A stretch of 57,938 nucleotides of DNA from the IMG/VR virus record IMGVR_UViG_3300037189_011821, positions 1 through 57,938 of that record; one strand, written 5' to 3'. This document shows positions 16,501 through 25,100 of the stretch, in pieces (within the stretch, counting starts at the first letter, position 1; each line of letters opens with the position of its first letter). Source of the DNA: a virus. Below the pieces are notes generated by a model. It made no database searches, was not told the DNA's origin, and saw only the letters and a program-made list of their open reading frames with translations. A program made the translations under genes and the position numbers.

Positions 16501-17361
16501 TTCTTCACTCTGATTGCTATTTAAAATATCAAGATATTCTTGTTTACTTATGTATATTGACATCATATCAGTCAAATTAACTGATTTTTCATAATGTTGC
16601 GTCCACTTATCCATTAATTCTTGTTGATCAAAAATATGGTGGGTTCCTATTCCGTTTTCTTTATTATTTTCTGGAATTCTAGTTTGAATCTGAAGTCTTC
16701 TATCTAAGATTTTTCTATTATATGGAGCAAATCCATAATAAAAAATCATAAACTCTGATGAAAGTGCAGTTTTTAATGGATGTTCATCGCGAAATCTTTC
16801 ATCAGATCTCCATCCATAAGAAGTCCCCCAGTCCAAACCATAAACTGAATATGCTGGCCAAAAATGCCTACCGAGGGGATACTTTATATTAAAATTATGA
16901 AATGATCTAAAATATCTTGGAATAAGATCTCTAGAGTTTGTTATTGGCAGTCCAGTAGTAATCTGCTTATGTAGAGGAATATTTACACTTGGATATTTTT
17001 GATTTTGGTTTGGGTCATCAACAAAAACCAAAGATGGAATCATAAATTGATAATCAGAACTTATATTATCAAGTGCAGAAAAATTTCCATGCAAAAACTC
17101 TGTTGTATTCAGAGCAATTTTCCATCCATCATATTGGTTTTCGTAATACTCTACCTCTTCATCTATTTTTAATGCATCAAATGTAGGATTTTTACTTGGA
17201 ATAACATCCCAAGTCGGACATATCTCTTTGATAATAGATGCTGAGTTATCAGTTGAGTGATAGTCAATCAGTACACCATGATCAAAAAATTGCTTATGAT
17301 GGTTTAACCACCAAGGAAGAAGATATTCTTCATTATAAAAATGAGAAATAATTGTTTTCAT
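13561..17361 (-). CDS. Multidomain glycan enzyme: GT, MTase, GT, GT and 2OG-like domains, 1266 aa
   Basis: By position: residues 1-280, a GT-A-like domain (ISHFYNEEYLLPWWLNHH, IDYHSTDNS); about 300-500, a class I methyltransferase like the macrolide-sugar O-methyltransferases (YKSDKCPY, GEIGIENNDSISIWRDYFP, DILIDDSTHFFDDQ); about 515-690, a GT-A domain (KVFIITPSRRPF, YILDDDNVIHPNWW); about 705-930, a family 2 glycosyltransferase (MISMFKNESKG, DNGSTDGTPEIV, MKMDCDEYLEVDDD); about 950-1070, TPR-like helices (HKYLGDVEKAIWWFNESEKY); 1080-1266, a DUF6445-like 2OG-oxygenase fold (IWIVDDFYDDPYAVREFAL, YHCD near 1167, CIHSA near 1240, SRLFHLF at the end). Start and stop overlap neighbours by 4 nt. 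It may assemble a whole methylated and hydroxylated oligosaccharide. Domain names are by motif; activity is inferred. Confidence 0.8.
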   Translation of the reverse strand: MKTIISHFYNEEYLLPWWLNHHKQFFDHGVLIDYHSTDNSASIIKEICPTWDVIPSKNPTFDALKIDEEVEYYENQYDGWKIALNTTEFLHGNFSALDNISSDYQFMIPSLVFVDDPNQNQKYPSVNIPLHKQITTGLPITNSRDLIPRYFRSFHNFNIKYPLGRHFWPAYSVYGLDWGTSYGWRSDERFRDEHPLKTALSSEFMIFYYGFAPYNRKILDRRLQIQTRIPENNKENGIGTHHIFDQQELMDKWTQHYEKSVNLTDMMSIYISKQEYLDILNSNQSEEIMPTYDQKSIQSFHKDTTGIFSNLCEIAIKYKSDKCPYVEGSTSGHRHPYTPIYDSYFSHFRNKPINVGEIGIENNDSISIWRDYFPSANIYGFEYFQHLIDSARDKNLPGVHYELMNVCDEISIRESFKKVGVKYDILIDDSTHFFDDQIRIIKNAVEYLNPGGILIIEDIFRAENENRYSEEIQSILKYFSEASFITAEHQLRNSEGWDNDKLLVLVRNEVPFEKNSKVFIITPSRRPFNTSFISNTIPQECEWVVVFDKTVKNEYSIDNATVVKSNETGFWGNPNRNIGIQYIKEYLNPSDNDWIYILDDDNVIHPNWWNSVQPHLNTDSAIITWGQVWPTGEPRTTPTDDPKIATIDTSQYMVRWNVAKNLNFEYIYEADGIYAEEAAKRGKVLMLNQYLGYYNFLRSHKYGQEIRTNICMISMFKNESKGIRRMLESVWRHIDFYVFQDNGSTDGTPEIVKEFFADKNIPGFIYNIEEGWVGFGWNRDHLLQTTLQSDHGCDWIMKMDCDEYLEVDDDFDWSYFYNTDIQSFHVTAQNPGCMYYRAWIWNAKLPWKFQHDPAHEIIYLDDERGENFERVNLPRGLRMIGTNDGESYTVPTKYISDALKLEEKMIREGTLLTDTYHFWYIAKSYQDCYVGNFYPLEEAHSKEFARRYIFYFEEYLNFIKPQGIHEMSYFAAFSIGLGHKYLGDVEKAIWWFNESEKYCPVRNEHIVYLAITYQELQQYEKMLEQTTKLIQPERKLPFPDYYFLIDTNFYYDSGSFPQELHNFALSNVTEEKTIGSFSVNIQTKPRIWIVDDFYDDPYAVREFALKQEFEENLNYYKGRRTKQQFIVPGTKEAFEKIIGKKITNWTETHGMCGRFQYCTAEDDLVYHCDSQTLAGMIYLTPDAPFSCGTSLFAHKRTRLRNENDFGDVDVFGETGFYDRTKFELVDTAGNVFNRLVLFDAKCIHSANEYFGTDITNSRLFHLFFFD

Positions 17362-18542
17362 AAAATCTCCAAATCAGGAAAATACTTTAAAAATACATGA
17401 GTGTTTAAACTTTTTTTATTAACATTTTCCTTAATCTCATCAAAAAAATTCCAAGATAAAGGAATTATACAAACCTTCCCAGTTTCACCTAATAATTTAT
17501 CAGGGGAAAAAATTGGTATTTTTGATCCTGGTGCATATAAATTTTGTTTTAATGGGTTATCGTCAACAATATAATCTAATTTAATTTTTGAGAAGTTTAA
17601 GAAAGTATTTCCTTTAGCAGCTGCTCCATATCCAATAATTTTATACCCATTCTCTCTCAACTCATCCACCTTTAAATAAGTATTTTTAGAAATCTCATAA
17701 CATTTGTTAGAATATTCTCTAATAATTTCTATATTAAGTTCCCTTTCCCGCGAAATAAAATCTTCCGAACAATCTACATCATCTTTAGACAAAACAAAAA
17801 CAAAACTAGTTCCATGAACAGGTGTTCTTTGAACGTCTATTAATTTTAATCCAACACTTCTTATTAATGTACTAAATGATTTAACACTAAAAAATGAAAT
17901 ATGTTCATGATATATTGTATCGAATTGATTATTTACAATCATATCTGCCTGTGACGTTTGAATAAAAATCTTTCCATTTTCATTCAATTTATCCTTACAA
18001 ATTTCTAAAAATTTCTTAGGGTAAGTATTGTGTGCAAATACATTTTGTGCAAGGATGATGTCAAATTTAGTATCAAATTTTTCAATACTTTCTTCTGTTA
18101 GATAATCACAGATCACACTATGATTTGCTGAACTTAAATCATATAAATTTTCTGCTGGATCAATTCCAAATGTCTGATATCCTTTCTTTTTAAATTCATC
18201 CAACTGAGAACCATCATTACATGCAATATCTAAAACTTTTTTATTAGAAAAAGTTTTAAAATAATTGGAACAAAAATCTACAAACCAATCAAAATAATTC
18301 CTTAGTGTGCTCGTTGTTCCACTTACATATAAGTAATTTTTAAATAATTTATCTGGATCAACTGCATGAGTCAATTGTACATGAGTGCAATTGGGACAAA
18401 AATTTATTCCTAATGGAAATAAATCTTCACTTTCATCTATGGTTTTTAAATAACTGTTTGCTAATGGTTGCTCATTTAAGTTTAAAGCAGAGACTAAATC
18501 TGAGTTATCACAACACAGACATTTTTTTAATGTTTTATACAT
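17358..18542 (-). CDS. Sugar C-methyltransferase-like SAM enzyme, 394 aa
   Basis: The architecture is that of NDP-hexose C-methyltransferases (TylCIII/NovU type). An N-terminal zinc-binding part has Cys8, Cys11, Cys49 and Cys52; a SAM-binding Rossmann domain starts with VLDIACNDGS (103-112); the family motif YHEHISFFS is at 211-219; and a C-terminal domain has IIGYGAAAKGNTFLN and YIVDDNPLKQN. In known members the enzyme adds a methyl group to a keto-sugar nucleotide, so this gene implies a branched deoxysugar. It lies between an SDR sugar enzyme and the 1266-aa glycosyltransferase and overlaps the latter by 4 nt. Confidence 0.85.
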   Translation of the reverse strand: MYKTLKKCLCCDNSDLVSALNLNEQPLANSYLKTIDESEDLFPLGINFCPNCTHVQLTHAVDPDKLFKNYLYVSGTTSTLRNYFDWFVDFCSNYFKTFSNKKVLDIACNDGSQLDEFKKKGYQTFGIDPAENLYDLSSANHSVICDYLTEESIEKFDTKFDIILAQNVFAHNTYPKKFLEICKDKLNENGKIFIQTSQADMIVNNQFDTIYHEHISFFSVKSFSTLIRSVGLKLIDVQRTPVHGTSFVFVLSKDDVDCSEDFISRERELNIEIIREYSNKCYEISKNTYLKVDELRENGYKIIGYGAAAKGNTFLNFSKIKLDYIVDDNPLKQNLYAPGSKIPIFSPDKLLGETGKVCIIPLSWNFFDEIKENVNKKSLNTHVFLKYFPDLEIL

Positions 18543-18558
18543 ATTAAACTCTCAAAAA

Positions 18559-19449
18559 TTATTTGATGAAGAATTTATCCTCGTTTCTATGACTGAAGTT
18601 ATTTAAATCAGAATCTATTAAACTAGTGACAATAGATTCGATTGTCTGCTTAAATTCAAAATTATAAACGTTTTTAAATTTTGAATTATCTATTTCAAAA
18701 TCATATACTTTTTCTTTAGATTGAGTTTGATTTCTTTTTAGTTCACAACCCAATATATTAGAAACAATACTTGCAATTTCAAAAACAGTAAGATTAAAAG
18801 AGCATAGATTGTATTGTCCGGAATAGATTTTTTTAGATTGTAGAATAGTAACAATTGAATCAACCAAATCTTCCATTCCCAATATTGGTCTTTTTATCCA
18901 GTCATTAAAAGATTGAATAAAACCATTAGTTTTGTAACTGTATACCATGGAATTTATCATTAGGTCAGATCTAATATTTTTGGAATATCCATTAACTGTA
19001 CCAAATCTTAACCCTAGAATATTTTTCCCATCACAAATAAACTTATTTGCAATCACATCTATTGTTACCTTTGTTAGATCATAGTGATTTAACGGATTTA
19101 TATTAATTTCATCCTCTCTACAAATACTAGTTTTAACTCCATAAACGCTTGCACTACTTGCGTATATTAATAGTTGATCAGATGTAATTGACTCACACAA
19201 ATTATAAAAATAATCTACATTATTAACCCAAGCATTTCTTTTATTATATTCGCACATCTTAACACTAGAGTGCCCTGCCAATAGGATAATATTTTTATAT
19301 CCACTAATATCAAAATTATTATAATCTATCTTTTTCGAAAAATTTAAATCTTCTCCGAATAAACATAAATCGACGGAATCTGAATCTATTCTTGAGTATA
19401 AAGAAGATCCTATATATCCATTTCCACCAATAATCAGAGTATCTTTCAT
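18559..19449 (-). CDS. SDR family NAD-dependent epimerase/dehydratase, 296 aa
   Basis: An extended SDR: the dinucleotide-binding GGNGYIGS at residues 8-15, a SSASVYG strand (98-104) with the catalytic Ser, and the Tyr123-x3-Lys127 pair in HYDLTK. LRFGTVNGY and IKRPILGMEDLVDSI are typical of nucleotide-sugar epimerases, dehydratases or reductases. It probably makes the nucleotide-sugar substrate for the C-methyltransferase that follows 16 nt downstream. The exact reaction cannot be told from sequence. The C-terminus is slightly short for the family. Confidence 0.8.
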   Translation of the reverse strand: MKDTLIIGGNGYIGSSLYSRIDSDSVDLCLFGEDLNFSKKIDYNNFDISGYKNIILLAGHSSVKMCEYNKRNAWVNNVDYFYNLCESITSDQLLIYASSASVYGVKTSICREDEININPLNHYDLTKVTIDVIANKFICDGKNILGLRFGTVNGYSKNIRSDLMINSMVYSYKTNGFIQSFNDWIKRPILGMEDLVDSIVTILQSKKIYSGQYNLCSFNLTVFEIASIVSNILGCELKRNQTQSKEKVYDFEIDNSKFKNVYNFEFKQTIESIVTSLIDSDLNNFSHRNEDKFFIK

Positions 19450-19450
19450 T

Positions 19451-20164
19451 TTAAATAAGGTCTGCGCGATTTTGAATTAACTGTATGATTTCATCTTTAT
19501 CTTCTTGTTCTTTTGTTGGAGCATAAAGTGCTCTTGCCCTTTTATCTACATTTTCAGGAGGAGTGGTAAGATAATAAACGGCAATACTTTTACGATACAT
19601 ATGTTCTGGACATATAATTGGATCAGAAAATCCATGCCAAGAATTTTGAGTTGTATCAAATAGTATAGCACGATTAAAAATATTATTAACAGTAACAATC
19701 TTTTCTTTCGGTTTATTTTTTTTAGAATCATGAGACCATAATTCTAAATTTCCACCCCACTTACTATCCCAGTCTTCTGTTAGATATAAAATAAGATTCA
19801 ACTTTCTTTGAAGTTTAAGTTTTGGATGAAGTGAATAATCTAAATGTATATTTAATTTTCCACCAGTTCCCATCATATGTAGTCCACCGCCATGAAGACC
19901 AATATCTGGATATAAATCTTTTATTCCAGTAATTTTTTTAAGATATTCAATATAGGTTGGCGAGTTTAAATAAGAAAATAATTTATAAGTTTCTGATCCA
20001 AAATGATACCAACTATTGCAAGCTCTTTTTACCTCTAATGGATTGTTATATTCAAACCAACAAGAAGAATTATAGTCTGGAAATTCTTCTTCTATGCTTT
20101 TTGCTGTTTGCAAATCCAAAAAATTATCAATAATTTGATGATAGTATGGGTAATCTATCGCCAT
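19451..20164 (-). CDS. 2OG-Fe(II) oxygenase, 237 aa
   Basis: The core is complete: His107 and Asp109 (NIHLDY), distal His177 (SWHGFS) and Arg191 (MYRKS). The strand LNLILYLTEDWDSKWGGNLE is the standard PF13640-type jelly-roll segment. Tyr/Trp-rich N-terminus with HGGGLHMMGTGGKL just before the HxD. It overlaps the upstream oxygenase gene by 10 nt and the downstream SDR gene follows after 1 nt, so the three are co-transcribed. In a sugar-biosynthesis operon it may hydroxylate a sugar or a glycosylated protein; the substrate is inferred, not shown. Confidence 0.85.
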   Translation of the reverse strand: MAIDYPYYHQIIDNFLDLQTAKSIEEEFPDYNSSCWFEYNNPLEVKRACNSWYHFGSETYKLFSYLNSPTYIEYLKKITGIKDLYPDIGLHGGGLHMMGTGGKLNIHLDYSLHPKLKLQRKLNLILYLTEDWDSKWGGNLELWSHDSKKNKPKEKIVTVNNIFNRAILFDTTQNSWHGFSDPIICPEHMYRKSIAVYYLTTPPENVDKRARALYAPTKEQEDKDEIIQLIQNRADLI

Positions 20165-20718
20165 TTAGGACCTTCAAACCAAATTGCTAAACTATATCTA
20201 ATTCCAGAGGTAACTGGTTGTGCTGCGTGAAATATAAAAGAGGGGAAGAATGTAATTGTTCCCTGTTGCCTAATATCTTCGATAGGTGGATATTCTGAGC
20301 AATCGAAAAGATTTAAATTTCCGCCAGTATATGTATTGGGATCGGAAAGTTGTATAACTGCACTCAATTTACGATGTCTTGGATTCTCGTTTGCCCAAAA
20401 AACATCTTGATGTCTCTTATATTCTCCTTGAATACTTCCATCATATTTTGCAAGTTGAATATATTCAAGGTTATCGATATGAAAACCAAACCATTCTTTA
20501 TTGGCTTGCCTTTCTAATTTCCACATTTCATCATATAGTTCTGGAAATTCTTGTGGATATAACCAAGTCACTTCGCTCTTGCGATATTCATTATTTGAAG
20601 ATAAACCATTTTCGCCAAGATTTGCTTTTTGAAAATTAAGGTTTTTTGATTTCTCCACAATAGAATTACAATATTCCGCAGAAAAATAAGACTTAAAATA
20701 ACACCATTCACCTTTCAT
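20155..20718 (-). CDS. PKHD-type 2OG-Fe(II) oxygenase, 187 aa
   Basis: Iron and co-substrate residues are His103, Asp105 (KRHQD), His164 (IFHAA) and Arg174 (GIRYS). The segment IQLSDPNTYTGGNLNLF is close to that of the 211-aa oxygenase at 7788-8423, indicating related enzymes. It is the first gene of the six-gene operon ending at 12323. The ATG lacks a clear Shine-Dalgarno and is close (about 16 nt) to the predicted transcription start. Confidence 0.85.
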   Translation of the reverse strand: MKGEWCYFKSYFSAEYCNSIVEKSKNLNFQKANLGENGLSSNNEYRKSEVTWLYPQEFPELYDEMWKLERQANKEWFGFHIDNLEYIQLAKYDGSIQGEYKRHQDVFWANENPRHRKLSAVIQLSDPNTYTGGNLNLFDCSEYPPIEDIRQQGTITFFPSFIFHAAQPVTSGIRYSLAIWFEGPKWR

Positions 20719-20740
20719 CTTTATTACATTTCAAATGCCT

Positions 20741-20770
20741 ATTATATATTCTTTTTCTTAAGCTCCTCAA
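20741..20770 (-). promoter_or_regulatory. Sigma70-like promoter of the glycan/oxygenase operon
   Basis: Minus-strand TTGAGG (20765-20770), an 18-nt spacer and perfect TATAAT (20741-20746). The -10 box overlaps the stop codon of the 455-aa fibre gene. It reads into six same-strand genes with gaps of 16 nt or less. Confidence 0.65.
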
Positions 20771-22109
20771 CTTCTTCTGAAAGTTCTTTTACTGCCTCAA
20801 TTAGAATACCAATAAGTCCATTATAATTGACAGTTTTGTTTCCGTCAACTTCAGTAACTAACTCTGGGAGTATTTGTTCTATCTGCTGAGCGATAACACC
20901 AATTGATTTCTGAGAGTTTGCTTTCCACTCATATTCAACTCCTTCCATCTGTTTGAGTGTTTCCAAACCATTCTCAATTGGTTTTATATTCTGCTTTAAG
21001 TTTACGTCCGAAGTTGCATTTACTATAGTACCAGTAATTGTACCAGCAGTAAAATCACCTGAAGCATCACGAGCAACTAAAGTATCTGCAGTATTGATAC
21101 TTGTTGCTGCTACAGAAACAGTAACAGCAGAAGAACCATTATAAGATGCAGTAGTACCACTAAGATAAGAACCAAAGGTTAAAGAACCTAAGTTGTTACC
21201 TAAAGATACTCCAGAAATAGTTGATGCTGCTAGTTTTGATATTGCAATACCTGCTGAAGCATTAATGTCTTCATTTACAATTGTATTATTTAAAATATTT
21301 GCTGATGTTACTACACCAACACTTGCGGTGCTAATGAGTGTACCCGTTTCAGCGGGAAGTGTTAAAGTTCCTGACGCTGCAGTAGAAGCACGTAAATTAG
21401 TGGAACCTGATGAACCATTAAAGGTAATACCACCACTTCCAACTGTGGGTAATGTAAGAGTTTTATTTGTTAAGGTTTGAGTGTCTGTACTACCAACAAT
21501 ATCTCCGGATGGTGGTACTTTACCTCTCAAAAAGTCAGCATTTAAATTAGTAACAAGTGTGCTTGATAAAACTTGAAGTGGAGAAGTTCCTGAAGTAATT
21601 GTAGATATAAAACGACTTCCAGAAACATTACCACTTGCAGAAACATTACCACTTACAACAAGTCTTTCTGTAACACCAATAGATGTTCCTATTCCAACAT
21701 TACCTAAACGATATATTGTATTTCCAATACCAGCAGCAGCAGTATAATTCCAGGTTGAAAATTCTGGGTTAATGAGTAGAACATCATTCACATAAAATGC
21801 AGATGCAGTAATAATACCAGAAGTTTTAACACTACTTACAGTACTAAGACCTGAGGATACTGTAGAAATACCTGAGGTCTCAGCATAAACAGAATTGGTT
21901 GCATTTGATATAGATCCTGAAAAAGAAGAAGCAGATATAGATCCAGAAACATTTACACTACCAAAAACATCTAATTTTGCAGTTGGAATAGTAGATCCTA
22001 TTCCAACAAAACCAGAAGAACCCTCAGTAATAGCAATACTTTGAGTAGTATCATCAATATAAAGAAAAGAACCAAATTGTGAAAGTTCTCTGTTTCTTGT
22101 TATGGACAT
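20742..22109 (-). CDS. Virion fibre protein with C-terminal S74 chaperone, 455 aa
   Basis: The N-terminus (SITRNRELSQFGSFLYIDDT) matches other cyanophage fibre proteins. The middle is low-complexity beta repeat (GSISASSFSGSISNAT, TLTNKTLTLPTVGSGG, the latter a very common phage/bacterial fibre motif). Residues 367-455 are a peptidase S74 intramolecular chaperone: [52 protein letters not shown] and a terminal coiled coil. In the family the chaperone directs trimerisation and cuts itself off at the Ser-Asp junction, here Ser367-Asp368. The start has AGGAG. Confidence 0.85.
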   Translation of the reverse strand: MSITRNRELSQFGSFLYIDDTTQSIAITEGSSGFVGIGSTIPTAKLDVFGSVNVSGSISASSFSGSISNATNSVYAETSGISTVSSGLSTVSSVKTSGIITASAFYVNDVLLINPEFSTWNYTAAAGIGNTIYRLGNVGIGTSIGVTERLVVSGNVSASGNVSGSRFISTITSGTSPLQVLSSTLVTNLNADFLRGKVPPSGDIVGSTDTQTLTNKTLTLPTVGSGGITFNGSSGSTNLRASTAASGTLTLPAETGTLISTASVGVVTSANILNNTIVNEDINASAGIAISKLAASTISGVSLGNNLGSLTFGSYLSGTTASYNGSSAVTVSVAATSINTADTLVARDASGDFTAGTITGTIVNATSDVNLKQNIKPIENGLETLKQMEGVEYEWKANSQKSIGVIAQQIEQILPELVTEVDGNKTVNYNGLIGILIEAVKELSEEVEELKKKNI

Positions 22110-22127
22110 CGGATTCTCCTTATATTA

Positions 22128-25100
22128 TTATTTAGAATTTGACTCTAATATCTCAACTCTCATTCTCAATTCTTTAACTGCTTCTATTAGTACCGCAATT
22201 AGACCACTATAATTAACTGTTTTACTTTCAGAACCTTTTACAAGTTCAGGTAAAAACTGTTCTACTTCTTGAGCTATAACACCTATAGATGGAATTCCTG
22301 TTCTTTTCCATTCAAACTTAACTCCACGTATACTGCCAATAGTATGAAGAGCATTTTGAATCTGTTCAATATTCTTCTTCAAGTTTATATCAGAACCAGA
22401 GTTAATATCACCACCTACTGTTAATGCTCCAGTTGCAGGAACGAAACTAAAAGCAGTTGCAGTACTTCTTATAAGAGGAGACTGGTTTCCAACTCCAGGT
22501 ACAAATATAGGATAATGTGCTGCTTGTGCTCCAGAATTATCTGACGTACTAATTACGTTAGATGGTCCACCAGAACCTTGAACTCCTTGTGCACCCTGAA
22601 CACCTTGAGGTCCTGGTGCACCTTGGACGCCTTGTGGTCCTGTGGGTCCTACCGAACCCTGAACACCTTGAGGTCCTGTTCCTCCACTTACTCCCTGAGG
22701 TCCTGTTAGTCCTGTTGGACCAGTTGTCCCTATTGAACCTTGAACACCTTGAGGTCCTGTTGGTCCTGCTGAACCTTGGACACCCTGAGAACCTGTTGTA
22801 CCAGATGCACCTTGAACACCCTGAGCACCCTGACGACCTTGAGCTCCTTGAACACCTTGAGGTCCTGTTGGACCGGTTGGTCCTGCTGTTCCTGTTGGTC
22901 CAGTTCCACCAGTAGAACCAACTGCGCCCTGAACACCTTGAGGTCCTGTTGGACCGGTTGGTCCCGTTGGTCCTGTAGGTCCTACTGAACCTTGAACACC
23001 CTGAGCTCCAGTTGGTCCTGTTGGTCCTGTTGGTCCTGTTGGACCTGTAGCGCCCTGAACACCTTGGGGTCCTGTTGGTCCTGTTGGTCCGGTTCCACCA
23101 GCAGAACCAGATGAACCCTGAACACCTTGAAGACCTTGAGCACCTTGAACGCCTTGAGGCCCTGTTGGTCCTGTTGGTCCTACTGAACCTTGAACACCTT
23201 GAGGTCCGGTTCCACCATTAGTACCAGATGCACCTTGAACACCTTGAGGTCCTATTGCACCCTGACGACCTTGAGCACCTTGAACACCTTGAGGACCTGT
23301 TGTTCCTACTGTACCTTGAACACCTTGGGTTCCTGTTGCACCTTGAACACCTTGAGATCCTGTTGCACCTTGAACACCCTGGAATCCTTGAGCACCCTGG
23401 CGACCTTGGTATCCTTGTGGTCCAACAATTGTTCCTACATTATCCCAATCGGATCCATTATAAATCCATAGAGAACCAGTATCTAATGCGATTACACCAT
23501 CACCAGTTGAAGGTGGATACCAAGGGAAACCAGTATCATTTGCGGTTAATGTTGTATTTGGTGCCGATGTTGTAACTGATGGTACTGATCCAACAATCGT
23601 AACAGAGGTTCCTGAAGCTCCCTGAATACCTTGAGAACCAGTAGAACCCTGGAAACCTTGAGGTCCTGTTAGTCCTGTTGCACCCTGAACACCTTGAGAT
23701 CCTGTTGCACCTTGCGCTCCTTGACGACCCTGTGCTCCTTGAACTCCTTGAGGACCAACAGCTCCAGTTGAACCCTGAACGCCTTGAGATCCTGTTGGTC
23801 CAGTAGACCCAGTAGATCCAGTTGCACCTTGAACACCTTGAGGTCCTGTTGGTCCCGTTGGACCTGAACCACCCTGAATACCTTGAGTTCCTGTTGGTCC
23901 TGTAGGTCCTGTTGGACCGGTTGGTCCTACAGAACCTTGAACACCTTGAGGTCCTGTTGCACCAGTTGCACCAGTTGCACCGGTAGAGCCAGTTGCACCC
24001 TGAACACCTTGAGGTCCTTGAGGTCCTGTTGGTCCTGTAGGTCCTGTTGGACCGGTTGTCCCTATTGAACCTTGAACACCTTGAGGTCCTGTTGGTCCTG
24101 TAGATCCAGAAGTTCCAGAAGTTCCTGTAGGTCCTGTAGGTCCTGTTGGACCTGTTGCACCCTGAACACCTTGAGGTCCTTGAGGTCCTTGAAGTCCTGT
24201 TGCTCCGGTAGCACCTGTTGAACCTTGAACACCTTGAGGTCCTGTTGGTCCCGTTGGACCTGTTGTTCCTGTTGGGCCAGTAGATCCAGTTGCACCCTGA
24301 ACACCTTGAGGTCCTTGAGGTCCTGTTGATCCTGTTGGTCCTGCTGTACCCTGAACACCTTGAGATCCTGTTGCACCTTGAACACCCTGGAATCCTTGAG
24401 CACCTTGAACACCTTGGTATCCCTGAGGTCCAACAATTGTTCCTACATCATCCCAGTCAGATCCATTATAAATCCACAAATTGCCAGTATTTATCGCAAT
24501 TACACCATCACCAGTTGAAGGTGGATACCAAGGGAAACCAGTATCATTTGCAGTAAGAGTGGTATTTGGAGATGACGTTGTAACTGATGGTACTGATCCA
24601 ACAATTGTAATAGAAGTTCCTGAAGCACCCTGAATACCTTGAGAACCTGTTGCACCCTGGCGACCTTGAGGTCCTTGAGGTCCTGTTGGTCCTGTTGGTC
24701 CAGTAGATCCAGTAGATCCAGTTGCACCTTGAACACCTTGAGGTCCTGTTGGTCCCGTTGGACCTGAACCACCAGTAGAACCTGTTGCACCCTGGCGACC
24801 TTGAAGTCCTTGAGGTCCTGTTGGTCCAACTGTACCCTGAACACCTTGAGTTCCTGTTGCACCTGTTGGACCTGTTGGACCAACAGGTCCTGTTGGACCT
24901 TCAACTCCCTGAGGTCCTGTTGGTCCTGTTGGTCCTGTTGGTCCAACATAACCCATTTCACCTTGAACACCCTGATATCCCTGAGGTCCAATAGAACCAA
25001 GAGACCCTTGAATACCTTGAGATCCCGTTGCACCTTGAACACCTTGAGGTCCTTGAAGTCCTTGAAGTCCGATAGATCCCTGAACTCCCTGAGGTCCTTG

